This document shows, one piece after another, positions 34,601 through 47,800 of a stretch of DNA of 64,000 nt (its first letter is position 1; each line of letters begins with the position of its first letter). The notes beneath the pieces are model-generated. The model did not search any database. It was given only the letters and a program-made list of their open reading frames with translations, and was not told the DNA's origin. The translations under genes and the position numbers were made by a program. The DNA is taken from contig CAMPET010000009.1 in NCBI GenBank assembly GCA_946803715.1, positions 462,836 through 526,835 on the forward strand, read 5' to 3'. Source of the stretch: Beroe ovata (Eukaryota > Ctenophora > Nuda > Beroida > Beroidae).

Positions 34601-37600
34601 ATAAACCGAAGGGAAGTTAATGGGCTGTCGATCTATAATTATTGATCTTTTCTATGACAAGATGATAGACCGTATTGAACCTGCCGACAACTGTGTGCAT
34701 ATTTCCCACGGGCTATAGACACTATAGACAGTAAATGATTCGGGCTAACAACTAACAAGGGGGCACCTCAGATTCTGAAAACTGCATTTACCATCTCTTC
34801 TTTTCAGAGTATATTCAGTAAGCTGGAAGAAAGGAAGAAAAGTGATAAGTCTGGAATCACCNATCTACAAAGTGTTGAGTAAGTGAGAATTATTGCTCAA
34901 TCTCCACAGTGTTGAGTAAGCCATGACTGTGGAGTCTACGACGTAGGTGGGCGTCGTCAGTTCCCCAGCTGACCCTTTACACTTTTACAGACCCTTATGA
35001 CGAGAGGGGACATAGAATCTTGAGCGCGTCCATGAGAATTCTATTCTATTCCTTTTCGATTCGCCAGAGACCAGACATTTGGTGGTTTTTATATCTCCTT
35101 AAATCCCGGTCTAGACCCCTAGCCTCATAAACACACCGTCGTCAGCTTTACGATAATTCACATAATTTTCGAAAGCGTCTGACTTATTAATGTTAATCGT
35201 ATCACTTAGATCAACATTTGGAGAGGGGATATTTTCAAGAGTCGCATAGTTACTTAGAATTAGAAAAAAATTTCTGGTATTCCTCTGGTTGCGAACTCAG
35301 ACAATTGAAACAGTGGTTAGTCTTTAGTATCACTTTGAGTTTTAGTAAACTTACTCTCTAACACACCGTATCAGTCCAACAGAAGCCGAAACACATGGTG
35401 AAGTCAGTGGGACGACGACTGTTTGACACCACCAAACCCATGACTGTCCGAGACAGGATTATCAGATCCTTCATGTCGTCAAGTGGACGATCTGGTGGTA
35501 GCTCCGCGTCCAACATGAGATAGTGAGTACTGCTGCTGCTGGAACTAGGTACTAAATCGTTATCAAGTACAGCTGTAATTACTAGGTTAGATTATGTGTA
35601 CTTCTATTCAACCCGCTTCAACCATTTTTCATTTTAAGTGGATTTAATAAGCAATCATTTCAAACTTCATAATGATGAATTTTCATATTTCTAAGAAGCC
35701 TTTATATTTCCTAGCAGTTCTAAGCAACAACAAGGTATCATATTCTTCTCGGATCCATTGGAAGCACGCCGTGCTCTAATTCAGATGGATGGATACGTGA
35801 TTCCAGCTAGAACCAACTCACATCACCGCACACGAACTAACAACCTCCTCTCCTATTCTAACCCTGGGGTGAGGATGCGTGTGCGGAATCTTGACACCAC
35901 TCTAATTTTGACACCACTCTCAATTTCGTGTCGAAATATCGCCTGATCCCCCCTGAGAACATGATATATTCAGTTTCACCACTTCCATTTATCTACTGAA
36001 GAATCTCATTTCTTGCCGAAATATCGTCAGATGCCCATTGTCGGTTTTTCTTGACACCATTACAATTAATCTCTCACACCACTTCCTTCATACCCGTTCA
36101 TTCTTGACACCACCCCCTTCTGTAGATTCATGATTGAATCTCTCTAACTTTAGGGATTCTTCGAAGTGTCAGTGCGGTTTGTGGCACGTGAAGTACGTGG
36201 TTTCTTCCTTACACCGAGTAAGAAGAAGAAGTCCCGGGTAAAGGAAGAGTTTGAGATGTCACAGGTAACCCGGGTGAGGGGGTGAGGGGTGGGTGAGGGG
36301 GTGAGGGGTGATGTGGGGTTAGCGGAGTGAAGTGGGGTGAGGGGTAGGTGAAGTGAAGGGAAATGAGAAGAGGTGAGGTGAAGGATATGAGGTGTGTCTT
36401 GCTTCCAATGATATGGTTTGATCGATCATACAATCATGCTTGGGGTTATTGGCCGATAATTTGATATTATAGCCAGTCTGATACCTACATCCACTTAGTT
36501 TAGAGATTGCATGTTTATGAATTATGATCCATGATAATTCCTCAGGAAAACTACAGGAGAATGCTAGCAGATTCCCTACTCAAAGATTACGATGGAAATG
36601 TCAATGATTTATCTGAGACCCCACTTGCTACCTTCATAAACGAGGTTGTTTGGGGTACCGGTATGATTAAGTTGCAAGAATTCGAAAGTTTGTTAGCAAG
36701 TTTCGAGTTCATTATATTTTGAGTGAGCATAAACCGAAGGGATGTTACTGGGCTGTCGATCTATAATTATTGATCTTTTCTATGACAAGATGATAGACCG
36801 TATTAATCTTACCGACAACTGTGCGCATATTTCCCACGGGCTATAGACACTATAGACAGTAAATGATTCGGGCTAGCAAGGGGGCACCTCAGATTCTGAA
36901 AACTGCATTTACCATCTCTTCTTTTCAGAGTATATTCAGTAAGCTGGAAGAAAGGAAGAAAAGTGATAAGTCTGGAATCACCTCAGAACATCTCCATTCC
37001 TCTCATAGACCCACTCACAGAGGTATGTGTGTGACGTGTTTGTGTGTGTGTGNNNNNNNNNNNNNNNNNNNNNNNNNNNNNNNNNNNNNNNNNNNNNNNN
37101 NNNNNNNNNNNNNNNNNNNNNNNNNNNNNNNNNNNNNNNNNNNNNNNNNNNNNNNNNNNNNNNNNNNNNNNNNNNNNNNNNNNNNNNNNNNNNNNNNNNN
37201 NNNNNNNNNNNNNNNNNNNNNNNNNNNNNNNNNNNNNNNNNNNNNNNNNNNNNNNNNNNNNNNNNNNNNNNNNNNNNNNNNNNNNNNNNNNNNNNNNNNN
37301 NNNNNNNNNNNNNNNNNNNNNNNNNNNNNNNNNNNNNNNNNNNNNNNNNNNNNNNNNNNNNNNNNNNNNNNNNNNNNNNNNNNNNNNNNNNNNNNNNNNN
37401 NNNNNNNNNNNNNNNNNNNNNNNNNNNNNNNNNNNNNNNNNNNNNNNNNNNNNNNNNNNNNNNNNNNNNNNNNNNNNNNNNNNNNNNNNNNNNNNNNNNN
37501 NNNNNNNNNNNNNNNNNNNNNNNNNNNNNNNNNNNNNNNNNNNNNNNNNNNNNNNNNNNNNNNNNNNNNNNNNNNNNNNNNNNNNNNNNNNNNNNNNNNN

Positions 37601-40600
37601 NNNNNNNNNNNNNNNNNNNNNNNNNNNNNNNNNNNNNNNNNNNNNNNNNNNNNNNNNNNNNNNNNNNNNNNNNNNNNNNNNNNNNNNNNNNNNNNNNNNN
37701 NNNNNNNNNNNNNNNNNNNNNNNNNNNNNNNNNNNNNNNNNNNNNNNNNNNNNNNNNNNNNNNNNNNNNNNNNNNNNNNNNNNNNNNNNNNNNNNNNNNN
37801 NNNNNNNNNNNNNTCACGCGTGAGTAGAATTGGGAGTGTACGGTTCCATAAAATATCACGCGTGAGTAGAATTGGGAGTGTACGGTTCCATGAAATATAA
37901 AGCGTATAGAATAAGTTTGTTACCTGGAAACAAAACGTCTTCACTGTTACGGGACTCGGATGCATTAGTTGTGATGATTATAGTTATTTTTTCAAGAATT
38001 TCCGTGATTTTTCTGCCGTGCTCACTGGTCGTTGTTCTGGTAACGCGCACAAGCGCGTGCACGTGCAGGATTTCCAGTTCTTGAGAAGATCATAGACTTT
38101 AGGAGGAGTGATGTTACTAATTCCCCCAGAGATAGATACAGTAGCAGTAACAGTGAAGTGGGTGGATCGTACCTGAGACGGTTACCACGCGTATTTTCCC
38201 CCGCCCACTATTCGACCTACGTCATGGGACCCAGTCGACCTTTCTACGGCATCGTGAGTGAATTGAATTACATCCGAATCAGTGGAATTGCCAAATTGTT
38301 CTTAGTTCAAATATTATCCCCCCTATTTTATACCTATGGTACAATATGATTGCCTTTTCCTGATTAACTAAAAATTCCTAATAGTAATTTTTCCCAAAAC
38401 CAAATGATATTTGGTTGTTTCTGTTCGCGGCATCTGGCGTTCTTTATTCTAAACTCTATGATATGAGAAAGAACGCGGCATATTTGACAGTATGCCGACA
38501 CATCACTAGAAAAAGCTGCAGTGTTTCTGCACGTGATGTGGCGGCAGTCTGTCAAATATGCCGCGTTCTTTCTCATATCATAGAGTTTAGAATAAAGAAC
38601 GCCAGATGCCGCGAACAGAAACAACCAAATATCATTTGGTTTTGGGAAAAATATCACTGTTTTTCAGTCCTAGAATAGTGAGATATTCCTCACTTTCATC
38701 ATATAGACGTTTCGAGTGGAATTNACTCATTGTAAATGAATAAGCATGAATCAGAGTCGACAGTTTAGATTCCTATCAGGGGAAAGGGGAAGCTGGGATC
38801 GGTGAAATTGGTGTACTTCATGAGGAGAAAGTCCGGCTTGAAAATCTGATAGAGTTTGTCAATGAGTGCAGCATCTAGTTGTGGAAACCATTCCTTGGCA
38901 TTAATTGTCGAGCTCTGCGTCAGCACACTGGTCCCATCGTAGGAATGAGGAACTGAAGTGTTGAGTTCCATAGCACGGAAAATCACATCGCTGTACTCCT
39001 GAGTATACTCCTGAGGGATGATATAGTGGTAGGAAGTATCGTGTAGACACATCGCTTTGGTTTGGGGCATGAAGTGAGCATTGACTTTCCCATTGTTATC
39101 AGCTATCCATTCTGCAAACTCTCGAAAAGTTGGCGTTACCTCCTCAGCTATGCCAGCATTCGCTAAAATTGCCTTGCGTTTCCCACTAAATGCGTTGCCC
39201 TGCTTTTTGACTATCTTATTTGTATATCCTGATACCATTCTAACCCATGGGTTCCGTATAGTGGTTAGCCAAATAGCGTCTTTCAGAATGGCTGCGTTTT
39301 CTGTTATGTTTAGCTTTTCGATCAAGTATTTAATTGAATATTTGTGGAAATCATGATGCTCTTTCCTATCTCTTGCAAGGTGTGAAATGTCACCATTGGC
39401 TAGGAGAAGAGCTTCTTTCCAATTGGTGTGACCTGACTTCAGTGTAGCCCTGAAGCAGGTGTTGATATTCTTGAAAAAGTACAATTGGAAGTCACATGAT
39501 GTGGTCAACAAATCACCGCTAGACTTGAGCTCAGCGATCCTCCTTTCAACGATGCCTTGCAACTTGTTCGGATCGATCGCAGTTTGTCCATCACCGATTC
39601 GATTTGAATGACTCTCGGATTGAGCCTGGATTGAGTCAAATATCTTGAATCCGGAGTGTACGAGGACGTTTATGAGGGAAGTGAGTAAAATGATGCTGAC
39701 TCCAACCTTAGCAAGCTTCCGTGATGACGTCATCAGCGATTCTAGCTGAACTCTATCTTAATGTATGTTCGATTATGAATTTTAGCGAACAAATCAAATC
39801 AATTAATAATTTAACATTTAAGTGGGGTATTGAGGAAAACCGTTAACCTAATTGCACTGGAAAGTGGAAAACGTTCGGAAAGCTGCACAGTGTACACACC
39901 TATGAGATAGACCACGACTTTGTACTAAGGGAATAGAATTATTCTATCGTATAGAATTATACGAACAAATGCAATGCGACATTATTCGGACCATCATGTA
40001 AATAAGGTTAAAAGATGGCATGATTGAATAAGCTTTAAAACCGGAAGACGAATATCAAGTAGGGAATGATTAAATTCTGTTTTTCCTCGGATTTTGCGAG
40101 TTTCTAAAAATAAATTGCGTTAGTAACTTAAGTTACTAACGCAATTTATTTTTAGAAACTGAAGAAGATGTAGAAATCGAAAGTTCTCTTGTGAATACAA
40201 TAGACTCTTGTTTCATTTGTTGAGCTCGCAAAATCTGAGGAAAAACAGAATTTGATCATTCCCTACTTGATATACTATGCGACTCTTAAATATAACCCCA
40301 CTCACACAACAGAAGACGAATACTTTATGGTAGGTCATGGAACTGCTGACCTAATGAGTGCCGTCGCACTCGTATAAGGTATGATCCTGGGTTTGGATAT
40401 CTGCGTTAAGAATTAACCGTCATCTGCATCTGCGCTTCACGGTTGGAAAAAAATTCTGGAAAAACGGTTACCTACCATAACTGGCAAAAGTCTTTTTCCT
40501 TGTGCACCGATATAATTTAGTGTTGTTCCTATCGATATTCGGCGTTTTTTGTCGAGAGATCGCGAGAGCTCCCTGGCGAATTATATATCTACCTGTAGGA

Positions 40601-41851
40601 TCCAAATTGATGATTCTGTATGCTGAAGTAGCAGTGTCGTCGCCAAACATAAACCTAGTAGAATCGTGAGTCCACTTATCACGACAATCCTCCACAATTC
40701 CGTCGTAAGGCTGGGTCAGGAATAGTTCGGCATTGCACCTCACTTCAAGATAGGTGGAGGTTTTTTTGAATGTCCAAATTGTGTTAGTGTACCCGCAATT
40801 GTTCATATCCCGTCCGGGGGCCAGATTCGTCTTGAAGTTATGCATATGGCCGGTGTCGCATGCAAATTGGAACATTGGACGATTATTTGGGAATATTTCA
40901 ACGAATATTCTTGCGTCCTGTTTGTACTCCGACTCAAATCGTATCCTGACTGCTGCATCTGTACCCAAGTCTGACTTTGTGCGAATCAATAGATGGGTGA
41001 GTTTTGTGCAGTCGCAAGCGATTTGAATTTTATTTTCCGAATCTTTATTAATCCAGCCTGAAATGAAGTCAGTGATGTTAATAATTATAGCTTGATGTCA
41101 GTGTGCCTCGAAGTGGAGGTTAAAAAGTGTGTATGTGAACTGTTTCCATTGACTCATTGGTTAACTCAATTACCAGCTCTATCAATGTATGACGTGAGAA
41201 TGATAGACCATGTCAAAGCAGTGGATAAAACTGATAACAGCCACATGGTTTCCTTGATTGTGCGTCCTATAACAGTACAGTCAAGCGTTATTAATAGCTT
41301 TTATAAGTCAACTTTTTCAATTGAACAACTATGATAATATTAGCAGATTGTAATATAGATTGAATTACGACGGAATATAATAGAGCATGGTCAAAACCTA
41401 GCTGCTATTAGTATAGGTGTGAGGTCAAAACTGAGCTGCTAGGATGGTACAAAAAATCCGCTTATTTAGTGCTGACTAATTTAAGACCACCGAAACTCCG
41501 ATATAAATACAACTGAATTGAATAAATTTTCGAGGAAGGTAGTTAAAATCCACTCTTTTCACTTTATTCAAGGCTTGTGATCAGGACAGTTGTATGCAGA
41601 GCAGAAATTCATTTATATTAATGCTGATCCCGAGCGAAGCTTTTGTCCAGAATATGAATTTCTGAATAGACAATTCCGTCTATTGTCTCTTCATTCATTC
41701 TCGTCGTACTGCAGATGTGCTATATCAGTATACTGGGTTAGCATGGTGTGGTAGATAGAGTCATGGCGTGCCGGTGCCCCCATCATTTCATTATTCATGG
41801 ATATTATATGAGAATCGGTATAATAAAAAGTGGGATTAAGAGATCACACCC

Positions 41852-41888
<37 letters not shown>

Positions 41889-44800
41889 CTATCCTGATAG
41901 GCTCTCCAATCGTCCTATGATGATCTGTCTACCTGTCTGCTCTATAGAGGTGTCTAGTGTATGATAACTGCAAACATTTAACGAAATACTGGATATCGAT
42001 GTTCTAACTCAACGATTGACAAATAACTAAATAAGGATTCAATATTCGCGATTTATATCGGAGTTGACCGCACTCCTGGACCATCAGCCGGATACAGGTC
42101 CGCGGCAATGGGACCTCTTGTTCAGAGGCTGGCACAGAGAGACTCCCCATCTCCCCCCATTGTGGCCCTTAAAAAGGCCGTTTGGGTGGCCCTGAAAAAG
42201 GCCGTTTTTGATGGTCATTCTTCGACCGATGATCATTCTTCAACCGATGGTCATTCTTTAACCAAACTGGTATAGACTGCCAGGATGAAGTCCGGGCTGG
42301 AAGTCCTAGCATGGACTCTGTGACCTCAGGAACTAGAGACTGGGCTACCATCAGTGATCAGTGAAGTTTCCGGGTATGAGGGGTCCAGGACTGGAGTGGT
42401 ATCCAGGACTGGAGTGGTATCCAGGACTGGAGTGGGGTCGGGGACTGGGTCCTGTGTTGTCACTATGGCTGTGTTCGTTTCTTCAGTCTCTTCCTGTTTT
42501 ACCTCGTCGTCATAACCAGCCTGTATCCCGATTGTGATTAACTCAGGCATCATCCGGTCAGTTCCCACATGAGAAACATGAACAGCTTTCGGGATTACTC
42601 TCCGAGCTGCTATTTCGAGCTTGTCTGACAGCGTTTCCATAGACTCGGAAAATTCCTCGAAGTTGATCTCGGAACTTTCGATCATACTCTCCACTTTCCT
42701 TTCGAGATCCATGATAAGTCCGTTGGGTAGAGTCCTCTTTCTTTTGAGCATGAGTAGAAGAGTGAAACTGCACACCATGATGATTGCAGAAATTGTCACC
42801 AGGGCAGCGATTACAAAGATCTCTGATCCGTTCATAACGAGAGAATCAAAGATGCACTTATTTACGAGTAGAAGTGAAACGTAATCTGGGTGAAATAAGC
42901 GAAATGAGAGGCTGCGTGCACGTTTCCATAGCATTTATAGAAGTTTGAATCTGCACGTGTGAAGTAGTGCGCGCCGCGCACGCGCCTGACTGTTGGTAAG
43001 ATACTTTCCGTGAAACGATATAACAGTTATATCTCTTTTATTCGAGAAAAAAGTTCTGCTATTTTCAGTTCAATCGAAACAGAACCACAGAGCAAGAAGT
43101 TAGTGGTGAAAGAGCCAACTTTTCAATATCTGGGTGAGAACTGATAAGTCGCAATTCGCAATGATCCAATTATTATTATATCTCGGAAATTCCAGTGATT
43201 TCATATTTCTAAATTGTTTGTGCCCCACTATTTATGTCCAATTTTAATTTCGTGGTTTTTGGAACGCGCGCTCGCATTTTGTTGAAGAGTTAACATTTGC
43301 AAACGCGTCTTTGTCGCGCGCATGTTTTGGATTTAAATAGTTTTTATGACAGTTTTAGTGACAGGTCCAAATTTCAAACTCCCAATAACTTTCAGGAGTG
43401 ATATAGAAGAGGAGGAGCAAAATGTTTCGTTACCAGCCCTCCCGTCATCAGCAAGGTATGACTCTACTCCACATCTTGACACCACTCGCATTGGCAATAT
43501 TCATTTGCAATGCTCCTCTTGACACCGATTTCCCTAGAGTCTTGACATATTTTTCATCTTGACACCTCACTTTGACACATGCAGGTACTTTGACGAACTC
43601 CAGGAAGCTCACGAAATTCTCTCTCGAGAAGAACACGAGTTGGAATTACGTCACCGGTCTCGGCCCACGGCCGATATTTCCATATTTGGAAGTCAGGCAG
43701 GGAGCAGTGACTGGGGCGATATTCGACAATACTCAACTGATACCATGACTGATGATTTGTTCCTACCATTCGAGAGCTTATTACCGCCCGATGGTGAATC
43801 GGTGTCGAGAGCATTCGGTGAGTATCATACTTCATAGTCACCGAAAATCAAAAACTTCCACAAAAACCATTTATATTAACGAAAACTTATTAACGAAAAC
43901 TTATTAACGAAACGTTTGTGTGTAACGTCGTAACGAATGGCTATTTATAATTCATTATATTCTTAGTTCAGTTCATCTCTATTCTCTCCACTAATAATTT
44001 GATCAAATTACCATCCCCCCTTCTCTCTTACCCACTCAATAAATGGTGCCCACCCGGAATTCCCAATGTTCGGAATTCCCAAAGTCCACAAATCCCAAGA
44101 CCCGGAATTCCCAACTTTGATTAACGCTGTGAAACTTTATCTCAATTAATTCAATCTCTCTCTCCCCTCAGAAGGTCTAGCATACGCTCTTTCTGGACTG
44201 CCAAGTTCCTCCAATTCCTCTGCTGCAAACACCCCTCCTCCCTCCTCCTCGATTAGCGAGGGAACAACCTCCTCGCTCACCCAAAGTGGGAATGTTCCCG
44301 GTGGAGCTAACCTTCCCTCCTCATCTTCTAGTAGTGGCGGCGTTGTGATAAGTGGCGCTAGCTCAAGTGGCATTACACCGCCTCTTATCATCAAATCGGA
44401 GAGTAAAGCAACGCCTCAGACCGCAACTTCGTCTAAGGCACAGGAACCAAATTCGTCTTCATCAGCTATGAGGTCGGAAGAGCAACATTCATCTGAGACT
44501 GTGTATTCTTGTGGGACCGAGCAACGGGACACGAGTCTGGAGAGCGTTGCTAAGCAACTCTGTCAGAATGAACTGATGGTTGTAACCACGATATACTGTT
44601 TATATACCGGTAACAAGGTCCTGCCGGATGATTTGAAAGTGGGACATTCCGCGAGCTCTGATTCCGCTCCGTTGTCGAGTGAGCGAGCCTCTAAACGCCG
44701 GAGACTTGACTCTACTAACGTCCAGTCTGAAGACCCGTTCGAGGGCTACACTCTCCCGGAAATAGAATCTGTATTGGAAAGGGTTGATGAGACGCCCTAC

Positions 44801-47800
44801 TCGAGTGAAATGACAAACTTCATTCATAATCTGGTGGCGAATACGGAAACTGGACCGTACATCGTTCGTACACTTTGCAGACTCCTTGAAAAGCGAGATC
44901 CGGGGGTTCTTTTCATAACCGTTCTTCTTGTCCGAAGTTTGGCCAAGTATCTGGCTGTCCAGTTGACAAATATCGGGCCTAGGGAGTGTCTGGAGGATTT
45001 ACCCGAATTTAGATTGACTGTTGAGACACAGAAACTCCTGGCGTCATTCGGTGAGTGATAACGCTTTTCCTGCTTACATTTCAAACCACTCAATACAATA
45101 TGTCTGAAGGCTCCAAATCTCCACCCTTCTTCTCTGATGCTTATTAATCCCTGACCTCTCATCCCAGGATGGATTGCAGTTAGGGAAGTGCTCCACGCAG
45201 CTGAAGCTCTTATTCTCCCAATACAGTACAACACATTCAAATCCCAGACACACTCCACGGCTATGGAGCATCACATCTTCCCTCACCCACCAGGATTCAT
45301 GTTCGCTTCATCCGTGAGTCAAATTGTCTCAAGTCAAAATCCTCTCTCGTGTTCAATTATGAGAAATCCAACTGATCCGTCAGTCATATTAGTCTCAAAT
45401 TAGTCTCAAAATTCTCAGATTCGGTTCAATCTCGAAGTGCAACTGATCATTTAATTCGCGTAGTAAAGTCCCCCTTTTTACTCCAGACGTCGCCCGCCAT
45501 ATCCCTCCACCCGAGCACGTACATGCGACAGTGTCCCCTGCTCTCCGACCGGCCGTCCTCCCCGCCACAGAAGCGGAAACTCGCCCTTGTCCCCGACACC
45601 TCTCCCGGATCCTCGTCCTCGGGGCATGACGAGGAGGAAATCAGTGGAGACGAGCTAACGGATGAGGATTCAATTCACGATGATTCCTCACATACATTCC
45701 TCAATCAGATTAACTTCTTCGACGTGATGGACAACTTTTTCAACCCGAACTCTGGCGGCCCGCAGCCCGTTACGGCAGAGGAAGACCCGTTCCTGAACTG
45801 GGCGGTGGACGGGCAGACAACCACGTTCAGACCGGTGTTCAGGAGCCAGCATAGCGCGGAGGAGGTGAGATGATGACAGATTAGAGACGAATCTGGCAAT
45901 TGTAACCTGGTAAAGAATTACCAGATTTCACCTGTTCACTTTTACGGCGTTCACGGGCAGAAAAGCGGAAGATGGAATGATCAGAAATCTAGCAAAATAT
46001 GTTTGCTTCACCCTTTATATAAACGGAATCCCTCCAATCTGTCCGAGTATCGATTCTTCCCCGAACTCCCCCTCCCTCTCTCTCAGATGACACTGCTCCG
46101 AGAGAACAGTAACGAGCGAGGGAAGAACATACTCGCGTGCGTGTACAGTCGTCTTGTCAAGGCTGCCACGGACATCGCAAAAACCAACTCCAGCCCGTTG
46201 TGCGACGCGGTGAAGCCCTCGTGTGAGGGGCTGTTCCAAGGCTGGTGGACATGGCTTGAGCCTATTCTCACGAGTTTGGAAGCGCAGTTTGTGAAGGCGA
46301 AGCAGTTCGATTTGGAGCGATATTCGGCTATGTTGAAGCAGGGCGAGAGGAAGATTAGAGCGTTGTATAATCTGGGGAACATGTCTAAGAGCAGTATCAC
46401 TGCTTCATTCTCGCAGGTTGGTGGGATTCTAGACACGTGCATTGATTGCAGGCGCCAGGCATTCTTTCCATGACTCTCAAATTAGTGATTACTGATTACT
46501 GAACAGCAGTCACATGCACAGAACGGGTCTATCCATGGGTAGATAGATGCTGTTTCAAGAATATGTAATTTCAGCTTGAAAAAAACCTGAATTAACGACT
46601 CCGCTGTTTCAGGAATACGTCATGTACCTGCTGGACTCTCACACTTCGCCCAACAACACGTCACTCCCAATCCTTGATATTAAGAGTTACAAGCACATTG
46701 TCTACATTTTTGATGCCATGTTCTACTATGTCAGTAACTGGCCACGAGATTCGAATTCTAGAGGTCCAGGTGGTGCTAAAGATGGATCAGGTAGAGTCTC
46801 AACATGTGAAATTTAGTGCGTATGAAGTTTAGTTCGTATCAATTTAGTGCGTATCAATTTTAGTACGTGATTCACGAATCACGACCATTATAATTATAGT
46901 TAGGACATGCTACGGCTGACATGACGCGTCATTTCACCGCTCGTTGAGGTCTATATATTTAATATGTCGATTTGATGATTAATATGTCGATTTGATGAAA
47001 CTTGATGAAAGTAATAATTCCACTAGGGTCGTCCGAACACTCGGCATTCCTGAAACGAAGTCCCTCTCTCGACTTCAGCAGGGACGCTACTTCCCTTGAC
47101 GAGGGACTGAAGCGGGATTTGGAACGCAGTGTAGAGGTGCAGTTTCCCCTTGCTCTCCAGTCCCATCTACTAACTCCCATGGCAACTCGAGAGCAACTCT
47201 TCTCCTCGATCCACCAATCGAGTGGGAGTAAGAAGGGGGAGGGAGGGGGAGGTAGGGCAAGTGGGAAGGAATCGTTAAAACAAGCAATGCGATCCCAGAC
47301 CCAACTTCTCGAGTTTACTCAATCGGGGTTCCTGGCGAGTTTCGGTACAACTACGCGGGTTTTCAGCATGTACTTCCTGGGCGAGGGGCCGGGAATCGAG
47401 AAGGATAGCGTGTTGAACCTCAAAGCGTGCTACTCTGGGAAAACAGCGAGGTGAGTGAGCTCAAGAGGTAACTCTCTGAGTAACTCTCTCAATGAGCACT
47501 CACTGTGTCTCCCTTCGTCTCTACCCTATAATGAAAGATTATCAGTTGAAATATGGTGATTTTCAGTGACTCATCAATATTCATACATCTGCATTTAAAT
47601 CATAGGTTTGTGAGACAGATAAAGGAAGTGAAGTTGCTGGTACAATCCCAGAACAGACAAGATATGAGAGACCTACCGCCCCGGATATATAACCTACACA
47701 TCTACGTGAACAGGTAGGTAATCACGCGTGATTTATCTCAACTCACGCGTGATTTCTGTAGACTTCCGCAGTCACATGATTACAGCTTCACACTTTAGGG

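Larger units (their letters stand above)
32490..38253 (+). other. UBR5: UBR5 segment 3: ankyrin-like and middle region, exons 23-30
   Basis: Exons 32490-32678, 32891-32999, then 35375-35522, 35718-35868, 36154-36264, 36546-36644, 36929-37022 (alternative copies 33355-33502, 33698-33848, 34022-34132, 34413-34511 and a truncated 34808-34861), and 38069-38253. TDNAGYTPFIAAIASKNYNN matches human DARGMTPFMSAV. In human the UBR zinc finger follows; here GLLHNALIIQQIPSWCTEQT follows with no Cys/His cluster. VRFVAREVRGFF plus SKKKKS matches the later MRFLRSVARVF/SSKKK stretch. The two copies differ in protein by at least one residue (MSSGG/MSSSG). Confidence 0.8.

Noticed and set aside
34862-34863. 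True tandem exon duplication in UBR5
   Set aside because: The junction is an N in mid exon on both sides and differences are mostly silent or intronic, which fits an allelic overlap better; see finding for the test.
36863-37965. Long open frames across the 761-N gap
   Set aside because: Translated almost wholly from N; only the UBR5 exon 29 at 36929-37022 is real.
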